From: Porites lobata
Taxonomy: Eukaryota; Cnidaria; Anthozoa; Scleractinia; Poritidae
Direction of reading: 5' to 3'
Assembly (NCBI GenBank): GCA_942486035.1
Contig: CALNXK010000104.1
Location: forward strand, 152,501 to 216,500
Length of the DNA: 64,000 nucleotides
Of the stretch, positions 1 through 11,500 are shown in pieces (within the stretch, counting starts at the first letter, position 1; each line of letters begins with the position of its first letter). A program made the position numbers and the translations under genes. Under the pieces are notes generated by a model. That model made no database searches. It saw only the letters and a program-made list of their open reading frames with translations, and had not been told where the DNA came from.

Positions 1-184
1 GTAATTTACGTGAACTACTAGTCGTCTGCTTTTTGCTACAATGCCTACTTTAACTTGTGCGTTCTTGTCATTTTTAGAACTTATCAGTAAGGCGTAGCTT
101 TCTCAGAATCATCTCAGTTCAAGTTCGATTCCATGATCACTGATGTTTGTGTATTTATTTTCCTCCATTTTTTTCTTTTTCTAG

Positions 185-2437
185 TTACTTGTACGTTTAC
201 GAACACGCTGAAATTTGTGGTGAAGGATTGTGATCCCAGCACTGGTGAACCTGATGATGAAGGTTATGAAGATGAATATGTGGTAAGTAATCGAATTAAC
301 CCTTTAAGCCCCATGATCCACATACAAATTCTCCAAACTGATCTCAAAACATTTCATTACAGATTTAGTGGAGAGAATTTGTTCAAAGATCAAAGCATTT
401 TCCCTTAGGCTGGTTGATCATTATATTTATTCTCATAAACTTTTCTTTTAATTGTGTATTGCTGTTTTTGGGAGAAAATTGATGTTGGTCACACTTGGGA
501 TTGGGGAACGTAAAGAAATCGAAACGTGTTGACCTGTAATTGGAAAGCATCACTAGCGCAATGAATATTGCTTGAAATAAAGTACAATTATAATAGGGAT
601 TCTTTCTGGTGTCCAGTCTAGAAAAGGGCCGCAAAATGGGGAATACTTAGTTTCATTCAGGGAAAAATGGTTCAGGTATAAGCTATTCTGGTTGCGGCCG
701 CACTAGAGGAGCCGCAGGAATTTTTTTTCGTCATGAAATTCCTTGTATGAATTTTTTTTAGGCTATAGCATGAATATTTTTTTAGGATTAATTGGCGTGC
801 AAGAATTTTTTTTCATTTAATTTTCGCTTGCGCGAATCTTTTTTTTGTACTTCGCCCGACCCCCCATAAGTTTTCTAATGGTCCGTCCCTTAGAGTTGGC
901 AGATGCGATGTGGGTTGGTGACACTAACATCGTATCTTGAAGTCTACTAGGAGGTCTAAAGGTGATGTTACACGAGACGATTCGCAACGACTATTTTTAG
1001 CCCAACACAGCGTTGCTACATAGTTGAGACATTGTTTTTAATGGTTGCAACATTGTAGTTGCAACATTGGGACGCTGTGTTGCGCTAAAATCGTCCTTGC
1101 GAATCGTTCCGTGCAACATCACCGTAAGTTATACTTGGTCTTAGCAACCTAGCTGTCCTTGTTTGTAGTAATGCTTGTACTAAGATCAAAATCCACTTCA
1201 TTGTTCTTCTTCTTGCTAGCTTGAAGACGTAGACGTTCTTGTCGCCGATCACGTGTCTCGTGTGCACAAAACCAACTTTCTGGCGTCCTGGGAGGAAATT
1301 GGGGACGATTATGAAATGCAGGACACGTACGCGCTTACTCAGATGAACAGCCTCGAAGGTAGGGGTGCTTTCTGTTTCGACACTTCTATTTTGTTGCTCA
1401 CGATCGCGTGTGGGCCGGGTTTTTCCTCAGGTTACTATGAGCACGATTCCCGGCTCCTGGGAGAAAACTCGAGGAAAATAGAACAAAAAAAATTCTAGCT
1501 GTTCAATTTTCCGCCTCCTAATTCCACATACCTTGAAACTTAAGTCTTAGTGACAGCATTAAATAAAGACCTTTAGTTACACACTTTCCCGTCTGCGTAG
1601 CCGTTAACAGGGGTACAATGCCTCTCCTCGGAGAATTGGTATTGAGTGCTTAATATCACTGTTCTCCAATAGTTACTAATGGTATGTGGAATGAGAATTT
1701 GTATGGAGTTGGTCTTTGTTGATCATTTTCTTCACTCTCATTACTGTTATGTTTGATTAAGCAATAATAGTATACTGTGATGAGAAATTACACGCTGGTT
1801 ACTGAATTGACCTCCTATGCCATTTTTAAAACTGATACTCTTCCGATGCTCTCTTTTATTATAAGAATATATTTTATAGAATATCGAGACTGAAATTTGC
1901 GAAATTTTAAGAAAGTATTTAGGATAAATCCAAAACCTGCAAATGTTCAATGCAGTGACAGTTCGATGAACGGTACATGTTATACATATGTGCAGTATAC
2001 AGCACAAAAGAAATGAACTAAACCGCAAAAAGTCTCATGATAGGTTTTTTTTTTCAAAATTAAAGAATAATACAATAATATTTTCAGTCTAAAATCGCCA
2101 AAACAATAAGAAATTTCAGCCTGGGCTAGAGAAACAACATTCTTTTACAAGAGTGTATTGTAGTTGTGGCCACTGATCAAACACTGTTTCCGCTCGTTTC
2201 TTTGCAGAGGCCGTCAAGCAGATTATAGAGTACTTAGGCATGCAGCCTTGTGAACGATCCGATAAAGTGAACCCGGATAAAAACTCCCACGCCCTGCTCC
2301 TAGCGGGTGTATTCCGTGGGGGACACGATGTCCTGGTCCGGGCCCGGTTGGCGTTTGACCAGGGAGTCACCATGAATATCACCGTACGCAGCGACGATGC
2401 AGTTGTTAGCGAAGTTGTACTGTCTGCTGTGGGATAA
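185..2437 (+). CDS. COPG: Coatomer (COPI) gamma subunit, 3' part: last three coding exons
   Basis: The gamma subunit belongs to the COPI coat that drives Golgi-to-ER and intra-Golgi vesicle transport; its C-terminal appendage binds ARF-GAP and other regulators. Coding exons read 185-282, 1220-1358 and 2208-2437, all with GT-AG borders and phases that join cleanly (phase 0 after the first, phase 1 after the second). The peptide contains the family's signature stretches: KFVVKDCDPSTGEPDDEGYE in the first exon, an LED..VADHV segment in the second, and GMQPCERSDKV followed by LLLAGVFRGGHDVLVRARL in the third, ending VGstop as in other gamma subunits. This is the appendage platform and extreme C-terminus, about 155 residues of a protein that is usually near 870. 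The 5' part lies upstream of the window. The stop is followed about 65 bases later by AATAAA. The family assignment is secure; whether one or more COPG paralogues exist cannot be told here. Confidence 0.93.
297..560. repeat. Dispersed repeat, copy 1 (in COPG intron)
   Basis: Beginning AACCCTTTAAGCCCC, this stretch shares its order of motifs (ATCCACATACAAATTCTCC, ACTGATCT, GAGAATTTG, GAGAAAATTGATGTTGGTCA) with 18172-18420 in a BRPF intron. Both copies sit in introns in the same orientation. No terminal repeats or coding capacity were seen, so the class is unknown; a SINE or MITE relic is possible. Confidence 0.6.
961..1123. mobile_element. Palindromic MITE in COPG intron
   Basis: The left end GGTGATGTTACACGAGACGA is mirrored by the right end, whose reverse complement reads GGTGATGTTGCACGGAACGA. 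The arms match for about 55 bases, including a shared CAACACAGCGT block, and enclose a short loop rich in TTGCAACATTG. The shape is that of a non-autonomous TIR transposon folding into one hairpin. It occupies the intron between the first two COPG exons seen here. Clear target-site duplications were not found. Confidence 0.8.
1359..2207 (+). other. COPG last intron
   Basis: GT-AG intron between the last two coding exons, with donor GAAG|GTAGGG and acceptor TTTGCAG|AG. AT-rich, with no recognisable element or open frame of interest. Confidence 0.75.
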
Positions 2438-2502
2438 AATGCTTTTTTTATGCCTGGTGTTCGGCTAAATTAGAGTAAAAAAAAATTCCTCGTGAGTTTT
2501 TA

Positions 2503-2508
2503 AATAAA
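2503..2508 (+). terminator. COPG polyadenylation signal
   Basis: AATAAA about 65 bases after the coatomer gamma stop codon, the first canonical signal downstream; a short 3' UTR is implied. Confidence 0.6.
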
Positions 2509-3049
2509 AACGTCTCTTTAACAGAGATCCCTCAGCTTTTGAAGATTCCTGAAGACACCACCCGCCAAGAATTCCGATGTACTTGCGAGAAAAGAGCGAC
2601 TTTTTCAAACTTTCGATCTTTCCACCTTTTCAGTTTGAACCCAATTGTTTGGTTTACTATATTTTAAATGATGAAACAAGACAATTGGTTCACTAATGAA
2701 AGTCATATCTGTGTTTTAAATCGTCTGATTATGATCTCAGTATCAAAGGTATTTTGCGATTCTCCAGAATTCTTCTTATCTTAAATAATCCTGTTTGGTC
2801 ATTGTACGGGTCGGTTTTTAAGCCAGTACTAAACAGTGCCAAACGTGAAATCAAAGAATAACGTCTTCTGATTTTAGATATTTTGTGTTACAATGTACTC
2901 GTAACTATCAAACTAACAAAATTAAATAAAAGACATGATGCCAGCTATCTGTGTTCACAGTTCTTACGCAAAAATAGTATGTTTTTTAATCCAAGGAATC
3001 CTCACAGTTTTGAAAGAGGGAGGGAAACCAGGACCTCGCGGGGCTGTTG

Positions 3050-3122
3050 GTCGCCGGGACTTGAACCCAGTCCCCATGGGAGGGATGCGAGTTCTCTCAC
3101 CGTTGCGTTGTTGGCCACCCTT
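3050..3122 (-). repeat. tRNA-derived SINE-like sequence
   Basis: Read on the minus strand there is a good RNA polymerase III B box (GGGTTCAAGTCCCGGCG) preceded by a weak A-box-like GTGGCC..AACGG segment at roughly tRNA spacing. A full cloverleaf cannot be drawn, so this is more likely a tRNA-derived SINE head or a tRNA relic than a working tRNA gene. Confidence 0.4.
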
Positions 3123-3198
3123 GCTCCCCAGCAAGCAAAACTTAAACCATTTTTATTTTACTTTACCATGGTAACATGACTCCTTAACAATCCCCCTA

Positions 3199-3378
3199 AG
3201 GGCCTGTTTACATGGAGGTGGGGGACCCCAGATAGGTGAGGTAACATGCGTTGGGTCACCCCACCTATCATGTAAACGTGATGAAATTAAAATGAGAGAT
3301 TATATGGACAGGCGGGTTACCCCACCTAAGCGGGTTATCTCACCGACCTGGGGTCCCCCACCTCCTTTGTTAACAGTC
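3199..3378. mobile_element. Palindromic MITE, family shared with 45000-45128
   Basis: The left arm CTGTTTACATGGAGGTGGGG and the right arm (CCTGGGGTCCCCCACCTCC.. TTAACAG) are inverted copies around an AT-richer middle, and each arm has a GGGGGACCCC core. A second element with the same end sequence and core lies at 45000-45128, which supports a mobile palindromic family rather than a chance hairpin. Confidence 0.7.
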
Positions 3379-3970
3379 CCTCAGACTGTTAGCACTTTCC
3401 CTACCGTCGAACCCCGCTCTTTGAAGAATCGTCCTTACGTCAGTTTGCAGCCTAACGGTCGTCGGTGGTTTGAGAATTGAGTTGCTCCATAAATCTGAGA
3501 TTCTTCTCGTGCAGTCTGCTTAACTCTTCTTCTTTCCAAAAGAGAAGAATTTTAAAATGAAAATACCGTCAGGTATCATCCAACTTTGATTTCTTCACCC
3601 GGCTTACGGGAAACTCGTGTTGCCTATGAAAACCCCAGATGGTAGAGGCGGGATTTGGGGTTTACTCAACCGGCAGAACCGGAGAGGCTCCTCCTAGAGG
3701 TCCAATCCCTTACTCTTTTAGACCCTATTTTCAACAGACTTAACACGTAAAACGCCGCACATGATTGTACCCCGTTGGTATACCTACTAAAGAACAGTGC
3801 ATCCCCTTTTCTGAAGAAAATCAAACATAATTTTTTCACTTGAAGTTATGGCTGGTCTTCCAAATTTCCAACTCATGGAATCCCGACTATTTAGTACATC
3901 CGGAAGCCTGAAAATGTTCCCGTTTTGGACGGAACCTCCCCTTATAGAACATTATACGAAGTGCCCTGGG

Positions 3971-4012
3971 AGAACAGGGGTCTTTTTTGCATGAGCATGC
4001 GCGACCGCTGAA
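3971..4012. repeat. Inverted duplication, arm 1 (partner 5330-5372)
   Basis: The block containing TCTTTTTTGCATGAGCATGC followed by GCGACCGCTGA recurs as its reverse complement at 5330-5372, about 1.3 kb away, with only a few changes over roughly 40 bases. The flanking sequence diverges, so the full extent of the repeat is unclear. Confidence 0.6.
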
Positions 4013-5329
4013 CAAGCGATGTGCATGGAGGCTCACCACAGGGTTTGCCTTCATCAAAATGGCGCGTCTCAAAGCTATCATAGCGATTATTTTGCTCGTT
4101 GGTCTTGGCGAATGTGCTCGTGATTTGACAAAAGATACTCTAACATGGTCTTAACAAAAGCGAAGTAGACCGGCTTTAACAGTCACGAGCTACTATCAAT
4201 TTCATCTCCCCACTTGACCTGGACAACAGCGCGCGTATATGTAGTGCCTGGAGGATTGCGCTGACCTCATCAAAGTCTAAACAAAGTGCAGAAACGTTTG
4301 TTGATGCAAGTAAACACTTTCAATTTTCTTTGTTTTGAAATGGGAAAGGAAGAGAAATATTTAAAAAAAAACATAGCAAATTTCAGCGAGTGGGTTCGAA
4401 GTGCGCGAAAGCCGGTGTTCAGTTCAGCAGTGAATTAATATATGTTCTACAATTTTCCCAGCACTTTAAAGCTACAAAATTAAGAGCACACGAGACGTAG
4501 ATTAGTCACCTGGTGAGATGTTGGTGGTAGTCAATCTGTATGTCTCGAATAATAAAAAAAAATGAATATCAATGAGACACAGTCAAAATTGCATTCAATA
4601 GGACCGATATTAAAGTCCGATCTTGCAACCGATTTTGATGAAGCAAACGGTTAGTTTTCCCAGGAAATACAGTAAACATGTGATGCCGACCAAAAGTTAA
4701 AAATCATTAGAACATCTAAGTTCTGGCTAAAAGCAAATTCCTGTAAAAGATGCGTTACAATGTTAGTCCACGCAAAAACAAGAAGTTCTACAATTTTCCT
4801 ATAAACAAACTTTGTACCGCTAAAATACTTAAGGCAAAAACTTTCTATTCCAACTGAAAACGGCGTGGTAGTCGCCCGCTGATCTTTATTAATCCACTCC
4901 CGAAATATGTCTAAATCGTCTATCAACAAATTATTGACAGAAATCCACTACGGCATCGAGAAAATGATTTACATCCGATTTATAGACAAACACTAAATAA
5001 AGAACATTTTGCTCAATAGCTACGCATCAGCAATGCATTCTATGCCAAACTTTGCGGTTCTTAAAGGGGAATCAAGACACGAGTCAAGCGCCAAACCACA
5101 ACAAGCAGCCACGTTCGTGTCAGACATCCTTGAAAAACTTGCTCTTCCACCTCGTTCAGCGCATCAGTCTCCACTTTAAATCAACAGATCTTTACTTATT
5201 TTGTACAACGAAGGTCTTTCTGAAGTTCCTGCTACCATTTCAATCTCAAGCAAGCTTTCAAAGTGAACAATTTGGTTCCTATGACTATGCAGCACGGTCG
5301 CGGTCACTGGTCGCGTCCTCTTTGACAAG

Positions 5330-5372
5330 TCAGCGGTCGCGCATGCTCATGCAAAAAAGATCCCTGTTCCCT
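5330..5372. repeat. Inverted duplication, arm 2 (partner 3971-4012)
   Basis: Reverse-complement partner of 3971-4012. The two arms could bound a transposon, but no ORF of note lies between them. Confidence 0.55.
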
Positions 5373-7805
5373 GGGAGTATTTTCTCAGCGACAAAACGCT
5401 GAAAAATTGATAAATTGACAATCTAAGATCTGCGGTTTAATCCCAAAATTAACTGTCCTGAATGACGTTATCTCGGCCATCTTATATCCAAATTTCTCGC
5501 AAGAACCATCTTTTGAAAGTTCACTCACTTTTTAGTTCTGAAAATATTTTTCAGTACTGGGTCTTTCATTTCGTCAGCGGTCATCGATTCGTGAACGGTC
5601 GTTCCCAGCTCATGATGAACCTCAGAAATGAAGCTATTGATCGATGTTGGTTTTTTTCCTCCCCCATGGCCACAGGCACTGTTCATGCAAAAAAATTCAT
5701 CACCTTTAATTTGGTCAAGATAGAGTGAATCCCCTCTTACAAAAATTATTTGGAATATTTTTACATTTTTGGTCCGTGTCACGATGCCTGCAAGAGCTTT
5801 TTCATCTTCTGATGTGCGTGGTTATTGATCGGTTACAATGACATCATATCTGATTCATGAAACTTGGCGGGTTTTCATTTTACAGCCGGTCCGGCATAGC
5901 AAGCAATAAATAAGACGTGCGACTGGGTGTCACTTTCGTCGACGAATCAAAAGATTTTGACGTTTAAATATCTGGCTGGAGCAGCCACCAGCGAGCAAAA
6001 TGGTCTTAGTGACTACGAGCTCCACTCCAATCGTATCAATTCTTTTATGCAGTTCCCCGACTGTTACCTAGCAACAAGCTATCTGTTAGTGACAGGCAGT
6101 TCCGGGCTGCTCGGACAAACTCATATTGATTTTACTACGTTGAGTAACTGTATACTGTAAAAATCGAATCCTTAATGCTAAGAAATTGTATCGGGCGGAC
6201 CAGTCATTCGCAGCGAACCTTCTGATAAATCTCACTGGCGGCAGGATCAACTGAAGTACTTGACGGCGCCTTTTCGAGTCCGGGGGATTCCCCTACTTTC
6301 AACAATTAATCAGGCGTAGGGGCAGCGCTCTCTTCCAGTAGGCTCACAAGAGCATTGCTGGCAATGTGTTCTCATGAAAGAGTGACTCCTGCCTGCTGTT
6401 GTTGTTGTTGTTGTTAGCTTTTTTTTCTAATTTTCTATCGTTAGAAATGTGTACTTTTTTGTATCGAGAAGAAAACGAGGCGCTTCTGGCCCAGGGTTTT
6501 TCGCCGAATGGTGTTTTTTGTTGTTGTTGTTTAGTTGTTTGTTTGTTTGTTTTTTACCAAGCAATCTTTTCGGAAAGATTTAAAGAGAAATTTATTCGAA
6601 ATAATCGAATTGTCCTTTTTTAGTGAATGACTGGTATTTAACTATGCTCGCACCGCTTTTTATTTGCATGGTACATGATAAAAAGCGTTTTGTGATTCTC
6701 CAATACGTTTTTATAGCTATTTTTGCTAACCAGCCGGTCAAATTATTCCATCAGAAGGAAATTAACTACCTTTTTGGGATCTTTGAACAGGAAACAACTT
6801 CTTTGTGGAAATAATATTGTGCATTTGCGGTTGAGTGTACACGAAGAAGTGGCAATCATTTGGCACGTACACACGCGTTTTGTCAAATTGACAAATTTCA
6901 AAGTCGATAAAAATAATATTTTTTATCGCATCTCAGGTCACCTCAGTTTAAAGAGACTAGATATTTTTAGTCAGCTGTAGTTTCCATACTGTTAACATAC
7001 CGCTATGCATGATGATCATGTGTTGGAATCAAGAAATAACGTGACTTTATTAGTAAAACCCTTTTCCTTTCTCACGCACTGTACCGCAGTGAATGATATT
7101 TTTTTTACTTTTAGAGCTTGTTTTAAAAATCGATACAGCAAGATTCCAAAGATTGTTTCAACTTGCGACCTTCAAAAAACAGAAAGGAAAAACAGCGGTC
7201 AATGGCCTTTTTTTAGTTACTCGTAATTAACGATGAACGTTAAAAATAATTTTCACTGATTAATAAATACAAAACGGGGTATCGATTTGCCATTGCACAA
7301 ACGCATATGCATGGTGGTCAATAACACGCTCATTTAGGGAGGTAACCGGTCAAATTTTGTTCGCCTAAAAACAGCTATTGTTCTAGGCTTTCAACATTTT
7401 GTATGCTATTTTTTAGCCATAAATATATGTTTTCGATACGTTTTCAGCCGCCATGTGCCATAAACAGGTCCCCATGTTTTCGACGCTGCCAAAATTAAAA
7501 GTTACATAATCTGCGGGGGAGTCGCTGCGTGGCGGAAAATAATCAGGGGCGAAGCTTGTCCACGAGAGTAACTGGCGCCATCTTCTTCGAAACGAAATTC
7601 ACCACCCTGCGATAAGTTCAAGGTTTCCGGCTTCCTCGTAAGTCTGAAGAAAGCGTCGAATAGGAGAAGGTCTAGGAATAGTCATCCTTGAGCCACTGAG
7701 TAGGTATCTCGCTAAGAGTTATCCCAAAACTTGGCGAATTCGTGCTCTGAATGCGTTCCTTTGTTTGCACTTCGTTGGCGGCGAAGTAAAAGGGTCAACT
7801 TGAAG

Positions 7806-8175
7806 GTGAGTCCTTTCAACGGACAAGAAACAACTCGCCTGAAGACGTAGCAGATCCACTACCCACGAAGAATTTAGAGTAATACCAAGCGGTTCTTCTT
7901 ATAATTCGAAAAGACGGGTAGGAAGTGGTTTAAGGTGGTTTTGCGTCCACTGAATCTGGAGTAATTTATAAACTGAAGTTAACCTGAGCGCCGTCCATTA
8001 TCGGCAGGCCATTGTTCGGAGAACCGTATTTTGTTCGTGGCCGTTTACGCTTTGGCATGAGAACAATCACTTTAAAAACGAAAGGGGTTCGTGGATCTGC
8101 CTTAGAGGTTAGTGTTTGGGGAGACTGACAAAGACATTTTCATTCACAAAGGTTTTTTTTCGTTTTAATTTTCAG
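7806..8175 (+). other. Possible 5' UTR intron of BRPF
   Basis: A strong donor (TTGAAG|GTGAGT) at 7806 and a strong acceptor (AATTTTCAG) ending at 8175 lie upstream of the BRPF start codon in a locally CpG-richer stretch, as expected for a first non-coding exon and intron. There is no transcript evidence, and the acceptor overlaps an antisense open frame that could itself be real. Confidence 0.35.
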
Positions 8176-8460
8176 TGACATTACCGCAAAGCGAAAATCA
8201 TTGCGGAACGAACGCTGTCGTGTTCGATGTCGCCATTTTAACGACTCTTGGTGTGGTCGCAGTGCTTCGTATTGCTGGATGAAAAAATCGTTGGCCTCGT
8301 CTGGCTTCAAAACAAACGGATTTTGTACGTGAACGAAGGCAAGTTCTTCTTTAAGACAGGTAATCGCATTCTTGCGGGCTAGGACCTCACTCATACGGTT
8401 CTCAAAGTTACTGAAGATAAACGCAGCTTTCTTTACAACAGCATTCCGCGGCATCGCCAT
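8140..8460 (-). CDS. Hypothetical protein, divergent from BRPF
   Basis: An ATG-started frame of 106 codons runs away from BRPF, with its start 89 bases from the BRPF ATG, so a bidirectional promoter is possible. The predicted protein is helical-looking and basic at the C-terminus (RHRTRQRSFRNDFRF), without signal peptide, membrane segment or recognised domain. Codon choice has the RNY bias of coding sequence. A possible splice donor (GCG|GTAATG) occurs about 13 codons before the stop, so the frame could be the first exon of a longer gene. Against this, it overlaps a good plus-strand splice acceptor and may be antisense to a BRPF 5' UTR exon. I do not recognise the family. Confidence 0.35.
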   Translation of the reverse strand: MAMPRNAVVKKAAFIFSNFENRMSEVLARKNAITCLKEELAFVHVQNPFVLKPDEANDFFIQQYEALRPHQESLKWRHRTRQRSFRNDFRFAVMSLKIKTKKNLCE

Positions 8461-8549
8461 TTACGGAAGAATAATTCAAATTCCCAAGGACTTTGTGTTT
8501 ATATTTTAATCTCGATGAAGAATGTTCTGACACCAGAAACGAATTAACC

Positions 8550-11500
8550 ATGATAGTAAATGTGAGAGAACTTATCGACAATCTTCGGGCGACTAAACCG
8601 CCATATGAATGTCCTTTGTGTCAAAAGATTTACAAGAGTTACAGTGGAATTGAATATCATCTGCGTGTTTTTAAACATGATGGCATGGAAGCCACAGGAT
8701 CCACACCGACTTCTTCTAAAAGTAAGAAAGGAAAGGGTCGTGGAAGAAAAAGTGTTAAAAACAAAAAACCACCACCATCGCCTCCAAAGGTAACCGTGCC
8801 ACGAGAGACGCTAACATACGCTCAAGCACAGAAAATTGTTGAGGTCGAAATCGAAGGTTTGCCTCAAAGAATTCACATAAACGATCAACTGGATATTTTA
8901 GATGAGGATGAAACTACTAATTCCACGCCGGAACCTCCACAAAAACCTGAGGAAACCTTTGCGTTTGAGACAATGATGATCAAACCGCTCACCGATACAA
9001 AGGGAAATGACAACAAAACTTCTGAAACCGGCGAAAACAAATCGAGTTTGCCGTTAGCGGAGTTTAGCGAAACTCAGGAACCAGGATTTAGACTGCCAGA
9101 TGCACCTCCTAGGCCAAGCGCTTATTTTCGATTTATCGAGCAGACCACTGAAGAATTGGACGAAATGGTCGAATATGACATGGACGAAGAAGACTACGTG
9201 TGGCTGGACACCATAAACGAAAAGCGGAAAAGTGAGGGAATTGCGCCGGTTTCTCAAGAAGTGTTTGAAACTCTTATGGATCGACTTGAGAAAGAATCAT
9301 TCTTCGAGAGCCAGACAAATTGTGATCCAAACCAGTACATAGATGAAGATGCAGTGTGTTGTATTTGTAACGACGGTGAATGCCAAAATAGTAACGCAAT
9401 CCTGTTTTGTGACATGTGTAACTTGGCTGTGCATCAGGAGTGTTATGGAGTGCCATATATTCCTGAGGGGCAGTGGCTGTGTCGACGCTGTCTGCAATCT
9501 CCATCAAGGGCAGTAGACTGCGTCTTGTGCCCAAACAAGACTGGTGCTTTTAAACAGACTGACACTGGGAAATGGGCTCATGTGGTATGTGCGCTTTGGA
9601 TTCCAGAAGTCTGCTTTGCAAACACTGTATTTTTGGAACCAATTGACTCAATTGAGAATATTCCTCAGGCAAGATGGAAACTTACATGTTATATATGTAA
9701 GCGGCGACATGGTGCGTGCATCCAGTGTTTCAAAACAAACTGCTATACAGCATTTCATGTTACTTGTGCACAGCAAGCTGGTTTGTACATGAAAATAGAA
9801 CCTATAAAAGGAGAAAATGGCCAGCTTACGGTGCGCAAAACTGCTTTCTGTGATGTTCACACACCCTCGGACTCTGAAGCTGGGAAAGAGGAGGAACAAA
9901 GCGAGGATGAAGTGAAGGAGAAGGGTAATGTCTCTAAGAGCAAGACCCCAAGCAAGACACCGGCCAAAGGACTCAGTAAGGCAGCAAAATCAGCTAAATC
10001 AAAACGAAGCATCAAGAAATTCAGAAAACTTTTGGCAGAGAAGAAAACAACTGGAGTGCCGATTGTGAACATTCCATTTATTCCAGCTCACAGGTAAGGC
10101 ATTGGTAGAATGTTTGCATGAAAGTCCGATTTAACGTTGTTTTATGCAACTTAAGTGGTTTTATTAGAAAGCAGCTGTTATTGTGTCTTCTGAAAGCCTG
10201 GACTTGTCAAATTCTAGTTACAGGTGGCATTTTTGACACCTTCAGTTGATTGTTTTGGTCACTTTTCCTGATTTATGACAGTTTAATTCTTTATGCTTAA
10301 AGAAGACAGAACAGCAACCCTTGCACACCCAGATCTCATCATGACTGGATTATTTGTCCCTCAGATGTTAAAATTCTGTAGAAGAAAACCTGTGGCATTA
10401 ACATTTTGTGAAGCCTAGGGTGACCATTGCAAAACAAAGTCATTTTAACAGGACTGTCTAAACCATTTCCACTTAATTGCCAATGTAAATTGTCATGGTA
10501 CTGTACTTGAAATGTGTTGAGACCTTTGAATAACCACTTGGTGGGCTCTCAACACAAGTAACTATTTTCAAAGACTTTGGAGAGAAATTTTGAGAAGTTC
10601 ACTTTCTTTGCTTAACACTGTCAACTACCATGGGTGTTGAATTGACAAATAGTGTACTGGCCTTAATCTGTTTAATCTGCTAATTCTTAAATGACTATAA
10701 CTTTCAAGCATTTGGCCTGTGTAGAAATGTTGCACAGCAACTGATTATTTTAAAAAGGGCCATGCATGTAATAATGCTTGGTTAAATTCAGATTTAATTT
10801 GATTCACTTATGGTGTAATTGTTTTTGATTGCAAATTAGGAAAGGTAATTTCTTTTGGTCTATTATCTAAGAAAACGAAAAGCATAAGTTGTAGTGATTT
10901 AATTGTCAATTTAGGAAAAAATACCAGGTTAGCATATTTAATTTATCTGCTTCATGTCTCTGATTTTAATTGTGAAGAGATAAATCATTGTTTTAGCACC
11001 TGCAAATTGTCTCTAATTATTGTTAATGAACTTACACCTTAATGTCCAGATTTATGTGTTAAAATTTGGAGCAATTCGATTATCAAATTTGTAAACTGAT
11101 TAATATTGTAAATGTGATTGGTCTAACTAGAGATGTTGCTTTATTCTGAACTGATCAGGTTCCTGATCTGGTTGCAGCAGGTCAGGGAAAAAAATTCTTC
11201 AAGGTCAGGGGGTCGTTACTTTGGGAACTTTATGGTTGCCACTGGGGAGGATGTGTTCTAAAATAGGACATCATTTAGTGAGCAAACAAGCAGGCATAAA
11301 TAATTCAGTCAAGCATACAATAGTTGTAGGGCCAGAAAAATGCTGTTGTTGCTGTTGTGTCTTGTATAGTTCAAGGTTAAAAAAGTCATTATCAACAAAA
11401 ACCTTAGAGAGTTTCCTCCCTCTAATTTGTACTCTTCCTTGGATTTATACTGTCAGGTTTTTTTTTTTTGTACTCAGCTACATTATTTCAAAGGGCTAAA

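Larger units (their letters stand above)
2511..7540. other. Intergenic region between COPG and BRPF
   Basis: No exon of a recognisable protein was found on either strand in about 5 kb. It holds a tRNA-like B-box sequence near 3056-3075, a palindromic element at 3199-3378, and a pair of inverted copies at 3971-4012 and 5330-5372. A (GTT)n-type microsatellite lies near 6398-6417. A minus-strand open frame at 4651-4926 has no recognisable domain and no ATG start. Confidence 0.6.

Noticed and set aside
8493..8549. N-terminal extension of BRPF
   Set aside because: The frame is open but has no ATG before 8550, and homologues start close to the LRATKPPYECP motif.
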